The translations under genes were made by a program, and so were the position numbers. A stretch of DNA of 64,000 nucleotides from Thermoflexus hugenholtzii JAD2 (GTDB taxonomy: Bacteria; Chloroflexota; Anaerolineae; Thermoflexales; Thermoflexaceae), in NCBI RefSeq assembly GCF_900187885.1, contig NZ_FYEK01000012.1, positions 106,710 through 170,709 on the forward strand, written 5' to 3'. Below are positions 25,065-32,188 of this stretch, piece by piece. A model generated the notes under the pieces. It made no database searches, was not told the origin of the DNA, and was given only the letters and a program-made list of their open reading frames with translations. Each line of letters starts with the position of its first letter. Within the stretch, counting starts at the first letter, position 1.

Positions 25065-25984
25065 CGTATCCTCCCGACGGCCTCGGCGATCCGCTCGGCG
25101 ATCCCCTGCAACACCTCGTCCGGCACCCCCTCCGGGGCCAGGGATTGCGGACGCGTGTCGATGGGATCGTTGACGTAGTCGATGCACAGGAAGCGCCCTG
25201 CCTCGTCCAGGGCGATCTCGCTGGAGAACAGGTGAAGCCCGCAGACCGCCGCGATCCGACGCCCCAGCTCCCAGAGCGCGTCCAGGCCGAAGGCGATCCG
25301 CTCTTCCTCCTCCACCGGTGTATACCGATGGGTGGCCGGATCCCACCAGCATGGGAACACCTGATCCACCGCATAGAGCACCCGGAACCACGCCGGGCGC
25401 CCGTCCAGCCGGCGGGGGCGCACGTAGGCCTGGACCAGGATCGATTCATCGGGGAAGGCCGTGCGCAGGGCGTTCAGGTCCTCTGGACAGATGATCGTCC
25501 GCACGCCCTCCCCGCCGCCCCCAAAGGCGGGCTTGGCGATCCACGGGGGTTCCCCCAGCCCTTCGGGCCAGAGCGTCCGGGGGTCGGCTTCCCACGGGGG
25601 GAGGATGGCCGTGGGAGGGGTGGGGAGCCCCGCTTCGACGAACCGCCGGTGCATCGCCGCCTTGTCCCATGCCGCCCGCGCCCGCTCCGTTGGGTTCAGG
25701 CGGAACACCCCTGCCGCCCGGGCCCAATCCACCAGGGCCTCGAAGTCCTCATCCCAATCCGAAGCGCGGTCCAGGAAAACCCCGCATGTCCACCGCCCAT
25801 CCGCGGCCCGCTCCAGGATCTGGGGGAGATCCGCCGGCGTGACCTCGGCCACCGAGAGGCCGCGGCGCGCGCAGGCCTCCCGGATCATCCGGATGAACGG
25901 CGCATCGTATTCCCAGTTCCAGGCGATGGCCAGATCCACCCGCTCGATCTCGATGTCGCTTCGCGTCACCGTATCCTTTAACAT
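25046..25984 (-). CDS. ATP-grasp family ligase-like protein
   Basis: A 312-residue protein with the outline of an ATP-grasp enzyme: an N-terminal pre-ATP domain, then DKAAMHRRFVEAGLPTPPTAI, PWIAKPAFGGGGEGVRTI (nucleotide-binding Lys and glycine loop) and a C-terminal metal site near EIALDEAGRFLCIDYVNDP. This is the RimK/D-Ala ligase-like fold that forms C-N or C-S bonds from ATP, but the substrate is unknown. The ATG has a poor ribosome site and overlaps the stop of a 12-codon upstream reading frame that has a strong one. Confidence 0.75.
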   Translation of the reverse strand: MLKDTVTRSDIEIERVDLAIAWNWEYDAPFIRMIREACARRGLSVAEVTPADLPQILERAADGRWTCGVFLDRASDWDEDFEALVDWARAAGVFRLNPTERARAAWDKAAMHRRFVEAGLPTPPTAILPPWEADPRTLWPEGLGEPPWIAKPAFGGGGEGVRTIICPEDLNALRTAFPDESILVQAYVRPRRLDGRPAWFRVLYAVDQVFPCWWDPATHRYTPVEEEERIAFGLDALWELGRRIAAVCGLHLFSSEIALDEAGRFLCIDYVNDPIDTRPQSLAPEGVPDEVLQGIAERIAEAVGRIRCRSSW

Positions 25985-26016
25985 CCTGCACGCTCATGAA
26001 TCGCAGGGATCCTCAC
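25978..26016 (-). CDS. Possible 12-residue leader peptide
   Basis: A short reading frame starts with GTG at 26016, preceded by AAGGAGGGG. It encodes MRIPAIHERAGC and ends in TAA at 25978-25980. That stop overlaps the ATG of the ATP-grasp gene, whose own ribosome site is weak. The arrangement suggests translational coupling, or simply that ribosomes loaded here reinitiate. No composition bias suggests amino-acid attenuation. Confidence 0.35.
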   Translation of the reverse strand: MRIPAIHERAGC

Positions 26017-26159
26017 GCTACGCCCCTCCTTAACTGATGATAACACGGCCGGAAGCACAGAGCGATCTTTCAGCGCATGCGAGGGGGCCGGAGGGGAGCA
26101 GCGGTCTGGGTTACAATATCTGCAGAGGTGGACGTTCACATACCTGTGGAGAGATCTTC

Positions 26160-26384
26160 ATGCGCCGTGGGCTTCTCTGGATTTATGGATTTCTGGTGGG
26201 GGGGCTGATCGGCGCCGGCCTGGCGCTGCTCTGGGCTCCCTGCTCCGGGCCGGAGCTGCGGCAAAGGATCCGGAGCCGATGGCAGCAGGTCGTGGAGGAG
26301 GGGCGGCAGGCCGCCGCCCAGCGCCGGGCGGAGCTGGAGCGCGAGCTGGCCGTCCTGATCCGACGAGCTCCTCCGGAGCCCTGA
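26160..26384 (+). CDS. Small YtxH-like membrane protein
   Basis: A 74-residue protein with a single N-terminal membrane helix (LLWIYGFLVGGLIGAGLALLWAP) followed by a charged amphipathic helix (ELRQRIRSRWQQVVEEGRQAAAQRRAELER). This matches the YtxH/general-stress small protein layout. GGAGAG lies seven bases before the ATG at 26160, and TACAAT at 26112-26117 may be the -10. It converges on the acylase-like gene with 23 bp between them. The function is unknown. Confidence 0.7.
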   Translation: MRRGLLWIYGFLVGGLIGAGLALLWAPCSGPELRQRIRSRWQQVVEEGRQAAAQRRAELERELAVLIRRAPPEP

Positions 26385-26407
26385 ACAGGGGTGGTCGCCT
26401 TCTCCCG

Positions 26408-28003
26408 CTACGGCCATCTCCACCAGACCGGCGTCGGGGCGATCTTCAGGATAACCTGAGACTCCCGCTGCACGGTGAGGGCAGGCCAGAACGCCGTGGC
26501 GAAGGGTCGCACGGGATCCACCGGGGTCGGCCAGGGGGCGCTCTCATCGCCGCCGAGAGGGATCTCCGCGCGGATCGGCCAGCCCAGGATCCGCACAGGG
26601 GCCGCGTGGGCCTTTCCCCATTCCCAGATGGTGTGCAGATCCCCATATCGCCGTCCAATCTCGGCCAGCGCCCGCCGGTAAGCCATCGCCTTCAGCTCCC
26701 GGACCTCATTGCCCTGAGCCTCCCAGAGGGCCTGCGCAGCGGCCCGGAGGCGCTCCGCCGGCCGTCGGGCGAGCAGCCGTCGCAGGTTCTCCTCTCCCAC
26801 CGCCGGTCCCAGCGCCGTGCGGATGAGCTCCCATCGCCAGACCTCATAGACGAGGGCGGAGGGGCTCTTCGCGTCCAGCTGCCCGTCCCAGCGGGCCAGC
26901 ATCCCATGCACCCGCCGCTGAAGCCAGCCCTCTGGGGTCAGGGCGAGCAGCGCCTCGCGATCCGGCGTCGCGGGCGGCGCGCAGCGGGGCCATGCGTCCT
27001 TTCCCCGCCAGGCCCAGAGGGGGGACTCCCCGCTTTCCCGGACGACGCGGACGGAGAGCTCCCCCAGGGCATCCAGGACGTCTCCGGGGCCCGGCTTCGG
27101 CTCCAGCTGGGCGCCCTCCGCCTGGCGGATGCGCGCCAGAGCCCCCGGGATCCCGGGCCAGCGGAGGCGGACGCCGTCGTCCACCCATATCAGGCGCCAC
27201 GGCAGGGGGAAGACCGGGGCGGCCATCGCGTGCAGGCGGATCCCGGTGTCCTCCTGACACGTCCGGAAGAGCCCGAGCTCGGGGGCCACCCCCACCGCCG
27301 CCCAGGCGCGCCACGCCGCCTCACGCCGCGCGACATCCGGGGCCGGCGTCGCGGACGACCAGCGGGGATCTTCCAGGGCGGCGCGGGGAGCAGGAGGGAG
27401 GCGCCGGAGGGCGGCCGCGATCTCGGCCTCCATCCAGCCCGGATGGGCCAGGGCCAGGCCCACTGCCACCGCCAGGCTATCCCGGGGGTCCCAGGGCCGG
27501 GCGAGGGGATCCGAGGGGAGCCGGCGGATCATCGGGATCCCCATCCGCCAGGCGGTGTTCACCCCCGCCGCGTAGGCTTCCAGCCGGGACCGGGTCTCTG
27601 CATCCAGGGCCTCCCAGGCCCGGGCGATGACGGGGGCGAGGCGCTCCCGGGCCCAGGCGTCGGCCTCCTTAGCCTGCGGCCCGACCAGGGCCTCCAGCTG
27701 GCCGTAAGCCGCCGCCCGCCGCAGGATCAGCAGCGGGGCGGCATCCAGTCCATCCAGGACGCCCTCCGCGAAGGCCTGATCCTGCGGCGAGCCGGCCTCT
27801 ACGCGCCACTGGGCTGGGCCCACCGCATACAGGGTGATCTTTCCCTCCGGCCCGTGCAAGGAAAGGAAGGCGGGCGGACCGACCGCGGACGGAAGATGCA
27901 GGATCCCCAGGATGAGGATCAGGACCAGGCCGGCCACACCGGGGAGGAGGGGCTTTTTCCGGGCCGTCATGGGCTTGGCACTTCCAGCTCTGGGATCTTC
28001 CAT
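26408..28003 (-). CDS. Degenerate S45 acylase-like membrane protein
   Basis: A 531-residue protein with an N-terminal membrane anchor (LLPGVAGLVLILILGILHL). Fragments resemble the penicillin acylase family: ETRSRLEAYAAGVNTAW, LARPWDPRDSLAVAVGLALA and, near the end, LARWDGQLDAKSPSALVYEVWRWEL and DLHTIWEWGKAHAAPVRILG. The G-S-N-x-W nucleophile segment is absent, and the protein is about 250 residues shorter than the active relative at 222-2582, mainly in the middle. It is probably a non-catalytic exported relative. The start is either this ATG or one 11 codons later. Confidence 0.7.
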   Translation of the reverse strand: MEDPRAGSAKPMTARKKPLLPGVAGLVLILILGILHLPSAVGPPAFLSLHGPEGKITLYAVGPAQWRVEAGSPQDQAFAEGVLDGLDAAPLLILRRAAAYGQLEALVGPQAKEADAWARERLAPVIARAWEALDAETRSRLEAYAAGVNTAWRMGIPMIRRLPSDPLARPWDPRDSLAVAVGLALAHPGWMEAEIAAALRRLPPAPRAALEDPRWSSATPAPDVARREAAWRAWAAVGVAPELGLFRTCQEDTGIRLHAMAAPVFPLPWRLIWVDDGVRLRWPGIPGALARIRQAEGAQLEPKPGPGDVLDALGELSVRVVRESGESPLWAWRGKDAWPRCAPPATPDREALLALTPEGWLQRRVHGMLARWDGQLDAKSPSALVYEVWRWELIRTALGPAVGEENLRRLLARRPAERLRAAAQALWEAQGNEVRELKAMAYRRALAEIGRRYGDLHTIWEWGKAHAAPVRILGWPIRAEIPLGGDESAPWPTPVDPVRPFATAFWPALTVQRESQVILKIAPTPVWWRWP

Positions 28004-28041
28004 GCGATCGGTTCCATTGGCCGGCAGGAAAGCGGTGGGTC

Positions 28042-28467
28042 CTAAGGGGCCCGGCCCAGCGTGACGGAGAGGGTGCGCTCTTGCCCATCCCGGATCACTG
28101 TCAGGCGCACCGTCTCCCCGGGGCGATGGCGTCGGAGCGCATCGGGGAGAGGATGACGGTCGTCCACCGGCTCGCCGTCCACGGCGGTGATCCGGTCGCC
28201 GGGGCGCAGGCCGGCTTCCTCGGCCGGGCTGTTGGGGAGCACCTGGAGGATCCGTGCCCCATCGCGATCATGGGTCACCATCACCCCCAACCAGGGGGTT
28301 CCAGAAGTGGGCCCGGGGGGAGTCGGAGCGCCCGCGCCCCGGCCGATCAGATAGCCAGCCAGCCCGCCCACCGCCAGGCCGATGCACCCGCAGGCCATGG
28401 CGATCAGGATGAGCGCGGCGATCCAGATCCACATGCGGTTCCGGAGGTCTTGAGGCGAGTTGCCCAT
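28042..28467 (-). CDS. Membrane-anchored PDZ domain protein
   Basis: A 141-residue protein with one membrane helix (residues about 12-40, with a Gly-rich GGLAGYLIGRGAG stretch), a Pro/Gly linker and a single PDZ domain: WLGVMVTHDRDGARILQVLPNSPAEEAGLRPGDRITAVDGEPV. The PDZ sequence is of the HtrA/Ctp type, but no protease domain is attached. It may recruit an envelope protein or tether a protease. It starts 3 bp after the murA stop, on the same strand. Confidence 0.8.
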   Translation of the reverse strand: MGNSPQDLRNRMWIWIAALILIAMACGCIGLAVGGLAGYLIGRGAGAPTPPGPTSGTPWLGVMVTHDRDGARILQVLPNSPAEEAGLRPGDRITAVDGEPVDDRHPLPDALRRHRPGETVRLTVIRDGQERTLSVTLGRAP

Positions 28468-28470
28468 GGC

Positions 28471-29763
28471 TCATCGCTCCACCCGTTCGATGGCCGCGCC
28501 CAGGGCTCGCAGCTTCTCGTCCAGGCACTCGTAGCCCCGATCGATCTGCACGATGTTGCGGATGACGCTGGTGCCCTCGGCGCAGAGGGCCGCGATCACC
28601 AGGGCCATCCCCGCCCGGATGTCCGGGCTCTCCAGCCGCTCCCCGTGCAGGGGGGAAGGGCCGTGGACCAGACAACGGTGAGGGTCGCAGAGGACAATGC
28701 GAGCGCCCATGGCGATCAGTTTATCCACGAAATAGAGGCGGCTTTCGAACATCTTCTCGTGGAAGAGCACCGGCCCCGCGGCCTGGGTGGCCATCACGAT
28801 GGCGATGCTCATCAGATCCGCCGGGAAGCCGGGCCAGGGCGCGTCCTCGATCTTGGGGATATGGCCCCCGATGTCCGGGATCACCCGGAGGGGCTGCTCC
28901 GGCGGCACGTAGATGTCTTCCCCATGCACCTCGAAGTGCACCCCCAGGCGCCGGTAGACCAGCTGCACCATCCGGAGGTGCTGGGGGACCGCGCGACGGA
29001 TCCAGACCCCATCGCCGATGAGGGCGGCCAGCCCGATGAACGAGCCCACCTCGATGTGATCCGACTCGATCTCCCACTCCCCGCCCCCCAAGCGGTCCAC
29101 CCCGTGGATCACCAGGGTGTTGGAGCCGATGCCCTCGATGCGGGCGCCGAGGCGGTTGAGGAAATGGCAGAGGGCCTGGACGTGGGGCTCGGAGGCGGCG
29201 TTGCGCAGGACGGTGGTGCCCCGGGCGAGGGCCGCGGCCATGACCGCGTTCTCCGTGGCGGTCACGCTGGCCTCGTCCAGCAGGATGTCTTGGCCCTGGA
29301 GCCGGTCGGGGGCCCGGAGCCGAAAGATCCGGTTTACCTCATAACGCGCCCCCAGCGCTTCGAAGGCCAAGAAGTGGGTGTCCAGGCGGCGCCGGCCGAT
29401 CACGTCGCCTCCGGGGGGCGGCATCTCCACATAACCGAAGCGAGCCAGCAGCGGCCCGGCCAGCAGGATGCTCGCCCGGATATCCCGGCACAGCTCCGGG
29501 TTCAGCGGCCGGGGCCGCACATCCCGGGTGTCGATGCGCAGGGTGTGCGGGTCCAGCTCTTCGATGCTCGCCCCCAGCTCGCTCAGGAGCTGCACCATCG
29601 TGCGGACGTCGCGGATGCGCGGCACGTTACGCAGCACCACGGGCTCCTCGGCGAGCAGGGCGGCTGCGATCAGGGGGAGGGCAGCGTTCTTGTTGCCCCC
29701 GGGGCGCACCTCCCCCCGGAGCCGCCGCCCTCCCTCGATCACGAAAAAGGCCTCTCGGGTCAT
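28471..29763 (-). CDS. murA: UDP-GlcNAc enolpyruvyltransferase MurA with Asp at the fosfomycin-target Cys
   Basis: The first committed enzyme of peptidoglycan synthesis; it moves enolpyruvate from PEP to UDP-GlcNAc. At 430 residues it is normal. The UDP-GlcNAc-binding Lys25-Asn26 ([10 protein letters not shown]) is present, as is the loop [17 protein letters not shown]. In most bacteria this loop carries the Cys that fosfomycin alkylates (GGCAIG); here it is Asp120, encoded by GAC at 29404-29406. That change is known from Mycobacterium and Chlamydia and gives intrinsic fosfomycin resistance. The ATG at 29763 follows GGAGAGGAG. Confidence 0.94.
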   Translation of the reverse strand: MTREAFFVIEGGRRLRGEVRPGGNKNAALPLIAAALLAEEPVVLRNVPRIRDVRTMVQLLSELGASIEELDPHTLRIDTRDVRPRPLNPELCRDIRASILLAGPLLARFGYVEMPPPGGDVIGRRRLDTHFLAFEALGARYEVNRIFRLRAPDRLQGQDILLDEASVTATENAVMAAALARGTTVLRNAASEPHVQALCHFLNRLGARIEGIGSNTLVIHGVDRLGGGEWEIESDHIEVGSFIGLAALIGDGVWIRRAVPQHLRMVQLVYRRLGVHFEVHGEDIYVPPEQPLRVIPDIGGHIPKIEDAPWPGFPADLMSIAIVMATQAAGPVLFHEKMFESRLYFVDKLIAMGARIVLCDPHRCLVHGPSPLHGERLESPDIRAGMALVIAALCAEGTSVIRNIVQIDRGYECLDEKLRALGAAIERVER

Positions 29764-29807
29764 CCCCTCGCTCCTCTCCGGCCGATCGTGAGCAATGGGT
29801 ATTGCAT

Positions 29808-30662
29808 CTATTCCAGCGCCAGCAGGCGCACCCGAACCACCACCGGATCGCCTCGCCGGGCCTCCAGGGCGGCCGCGGCGCACCCGTTCACCAGGCCGAT
29901 CTCTAAGAAGCCGGAGCTGCCCGGATAGGCGATCAGCTCCCCGGGTTGGGCCTCGGCGAAGGTGTGGAGGATGCCGGAGAGCACGCGATCCCCTACCTCC
30001 ACCCGCGCCTCCCCCGCCCGGAAGAGGACCGGGAAGCGGCGGGCCAGGGGACCGAAGGCCGGTTGCAAAACCAGGGCGGCTCCCTGCCACTGCAGCCGGC
30101 CGATGCTGGTCACCAGGTTCCCGAACCGGTCCGCGTGCAGGATCTCCCCGACGATCCGCTCCTCCTCCAGCTCTAAGCGGGGCGAAGGGAGGCGGACCGG
30201 ATCCGTCACCGGCGGGCCGAAGGCGGCGGGAGGGACACCGCGGGCGAGGTGGGCGGCGGCCGGGGCGAAGATGTCCCGGCCGTGGAAGGTGTAACTGACC
30301 TGAGGCAAGCGATAGGCCGATTCCTCAATGGCGTAACAGCGGGCCTCCGGGTGATCCTCCAGGATGAAGCTGAAGAGCCCGTTGTCCGGCCCCACGAAGA
30401 GGGCCCGCTCCGTCTCCACGATCAACGCGCGGCGCCCGCTGCCCACCCCGGGATCCACCACCGCCACGTGGATGGTCCCGGGGGGGAAGTAGGGCGCGGC
30501 CTCCGCCACCACGAAGGCCGCCCGCCGGATGTCCTGGGGCGGGATGTGATGGCTGAGGTCCACCAGCCGCACGTCGGGGGCGATGGAGAGGATCACCCCC
30601 TTCATCGTCCCCACATAGCCGTCCTCATCCCCGAAGTCCGTCGTCAGGGTGATCACCCGCAT
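29808..30662 (-). CDS. SAM hydroxide adenosyltransferase (DUF62)
   Basis: A member of the SAM-dependent fluorinase/chlorinase superfamily, 284 residues. Members without a halogenase partner usually hydrolyse S-adenosylmethionine to adenosine and methionine. Diagnostic sequences are [42 protein letters not shown], and the C-terminal [10 protein letters not shown]. No halogenase-specific insertion is evident, so I favour hydrolysis. AGGA lies seven bases before the ATG. TATACT at 30738-30743 on the minus strand may be its -10. Confidence 0.9.
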   Translation of the reverse strand: MRVITLTTDFGDEDGYVGTMKGVILSIAPDVRLVDLSHHIPPQDIRRAAFVVAEAAPYFPPGTIHVAVVDPGVGSGRRALIVETERALFVGPDNGLFSFILEDHPEARCYAIEESAYRLPQVSYTFHGRDIFAPAAAHLARGVPPAAFGPPVTDPVRLPSPRLELEEERIVGEILHADRFGNLVTSIGRLQWQGAALVLQPAFGPLARRFPVLFRAGEARVEVGDRVLSGILHTFAEAQPGELIAYPGSSGFLEIGLVNGCAAAALEARRGDPVVVRVRLLALE

Positions 30663-30816
30663 CCCGATCCTCGCCGATCATCGCATCCGCCGGCTTCGGG
30701 CGTTCCCCCTGTCGGGCCCGAAGCGTTCGGCTCCTCCAGTATATTCCGGCGCACCGGTTGCGGGCATCCGGAGGGGAGCAAAGACCGGCGGCGGTTCGGA
30801 GGGGATGTTCGGCGGA

Positions 30817-30845
30817 GGAGGGGCGCAGCCCCGCTGCGCCCCTCC
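30817..30845. terminator. Perfect 12-bp hairpin after nosL
   Basis: GGAGGGGCGCAG at 30817-30828 pairs with its exact reverse complement at 30834-30845 around a 5-base loop. It lies just 4 bp beyond the nosL stop, at the end of the nos operon. No T-run follows, so it is either a factor-dependent end or an RNA-stabilising hairpin. The rest of 30663-30848 shows only the possible -10 mentioned for the upstream gene. Confidence 0.5.
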
Positions 30846-30848
30846 CTG

Positions 30849-31307
30849 CTACGGGCCATGGCGATGGGGGGATCGAACGGTCTGCCGGGCGGTCGCCCAG
30901 TCCATCACCTGCCCGCCGTGGTCCCGGGCGAAGGCCTCAGCCCGGTCCCGCGTGGCGAAGGCGAGCAGGCCATAGCCCATGGGGGTCGGCACATCGGGCG
31001 CATGGACGAAGGTGGCGCGGTCCGTCTCGATCCATCCCCCACCCTCGAAGTCACGCACATAGAAGGCTGCTACATCCTCCGGATGGCCTCGTTGGTAATC
31101 GATCATGCACCCGATGTCATCGAAGAGGCGGGCCTGGCCGTTCCGGGTCACGTAAGCCGCGGCGAAGCGGGGATCGTTGATGAGCATCCCGCAGTTGGCG
31201 CAGGGATCCTTCCCGTAAACGATATCCGGCGGCCTGGGCCCGCTGGGCCGCGCGCAGGCCACCAGCCCCGCCAGCATCAGCGCGATGGCGACCATTCGAC
31301 GCATCAT
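30849..31307 (-). CDS. nosL: Copper chaperone lipoprotein NosL
   Basis: NosL delivers Cu(I) for building the copper-sulfide centre of nitrous oxide reductase. This 152-residue protein has a lipoprotein signal (LVAC, Cys18) and the characteristic D-P-C-x-x-C-G-M motif at about residues 35-41, which holds the copper ligands, followed by FDDIGCMIDY. It is the last gene of the nos cluster, 29 bp after nosY. The start is one of two adjacent ATG codons after GGAGGGGG. Confidence 0.93.
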   Translation of the reverse strand: MMRRMVAIALMLAGLVACARPSGPRPPDIVYGKDPCANCGMLINDPRFAAAYVTRNGQARLFDDIGCMIDYQRGHPEDVAAFYVRDFEGGGWIETDRATFVHAPDVPTPMGYGLLAFATRDRAEAFARDHGGQVMDWATARQTVRSPHRHGP

Positions 31308-31336
31308 TCCCCCTCCTGGATAAGGAGCTCCTCCGT

Positions 31337-32176
31337 TCAGGCGGCGATGTCCTGCAGCCTCCCGAAGCGCAGGGCGGCCATCAGGAACGCCAGGGCCAGC
31401 CAGCCCAGCATGATCGCCGTCAGCATCGGCCCCAGGGCCTCCCCATACGTCCGCCAGGCGTAGGCTCCCGCCGGCCCCAGGAGATCCGGGGAGCCGTTCA
31501 GCCAGACCATCGCCAGGATGCGGAAGGCGTGGAGGGGGTTCAGGACGGTGAGCCACCAGAGGACGGCCGGAGACAGGGCGAAGGTCCCCACCAGCCCCAT
31601 GAGGCCCAGGTCCGAGAGGAACACGCCGGCCAGCCAGGCCAGCAGGGAGAGGCCCAAGGCGGTGCTCTGGCGGCGCAACCCGACACCCAGGGTCATCCCC
31701 AGGCCGTAGGTGATCCAGGCGAGCAGGGTGGCGCCGGCCGCTAGGGCCGCATAACGGCCGGCTTCCTCCGCGCCGCCGAGGCCTCCTCCCAGGCCGATGA
31801 TCAGGCCGGTGATCCCGAACCCCAGAGCCATCGCGGCGGCCAGCGCCATGGCCCCCCCGATGGCCTTCGCCGCCCACACCTGAGCCCGGGAGACCGGGTA
31901 AGACAGAAGGTAAGCCAGCGTCCCGCTCTCCCGCTCCGCCGCCCAGGTCATGGCCCCCAGCCCCAGGCCCATCAGGGAAGCGATCAGCGCGGAGAGGTTA
32001 ACCAGCGCCGCGGCCGTGCGCCCGAAACCGGCCAGCCCGATGTAGCCGGAGCCCCCCATGGAGAGAGCGGCCAGGGCCAGGGCCACGGCGACGAAGCTCC
32101 CCGCTGTGATGCCAAACCAGCGGCTCCGCAGGATCTCCCGTCCTTCCTTCCAGATCATCCAGCGCGTCGCGCCCAT
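31337..32176 (-). CDS. nosY: NosY-type ABC permease
   Basis: The membrane subunit of the NosDFY machine, 279 residues. It begins with the ABC-2 type signature (MIWKEGREILRSRWF) and has about six membrane helices. The first helices contain FGITAGSFVAVALALAAL, and the loop after helix two has WAAERESGTLAYLLSYPVSRAQVWAAK, typical of this family. It lies 12 bp after the NosD-NosF gene. With NosF it would use ATP to move a copper or sulfur species, or change NosD conformation, during NosZ maturation. Confidence 0.9.
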   Translation of the reverse strand: MGATRWMIWKEGREILRSRWFGITAGSFVAVALALAALSMGGSGYIGLAGFGRTAAALVNLSALIASLMGLGLGAMTWAAERESGTLAYLLSYPVSRAQVWAAKAIGGAMALAAAMALGFGITGLIIGLGGGLGGAEEAGRYAALAAGATLLAWITYGLGMTLGVGLRRQSTALGLSLLAWLAGVFLSDLGLMGLVGTFALSPAVLWWLTVLNPLHAFRILAMVWLNGSPDLLGPAGAYAWRTYGEALGPMLTAIMLGWLALAFLMAALRFGRLQDIAA

Positions 32177-32188
32177 GGGATCCCCCGC

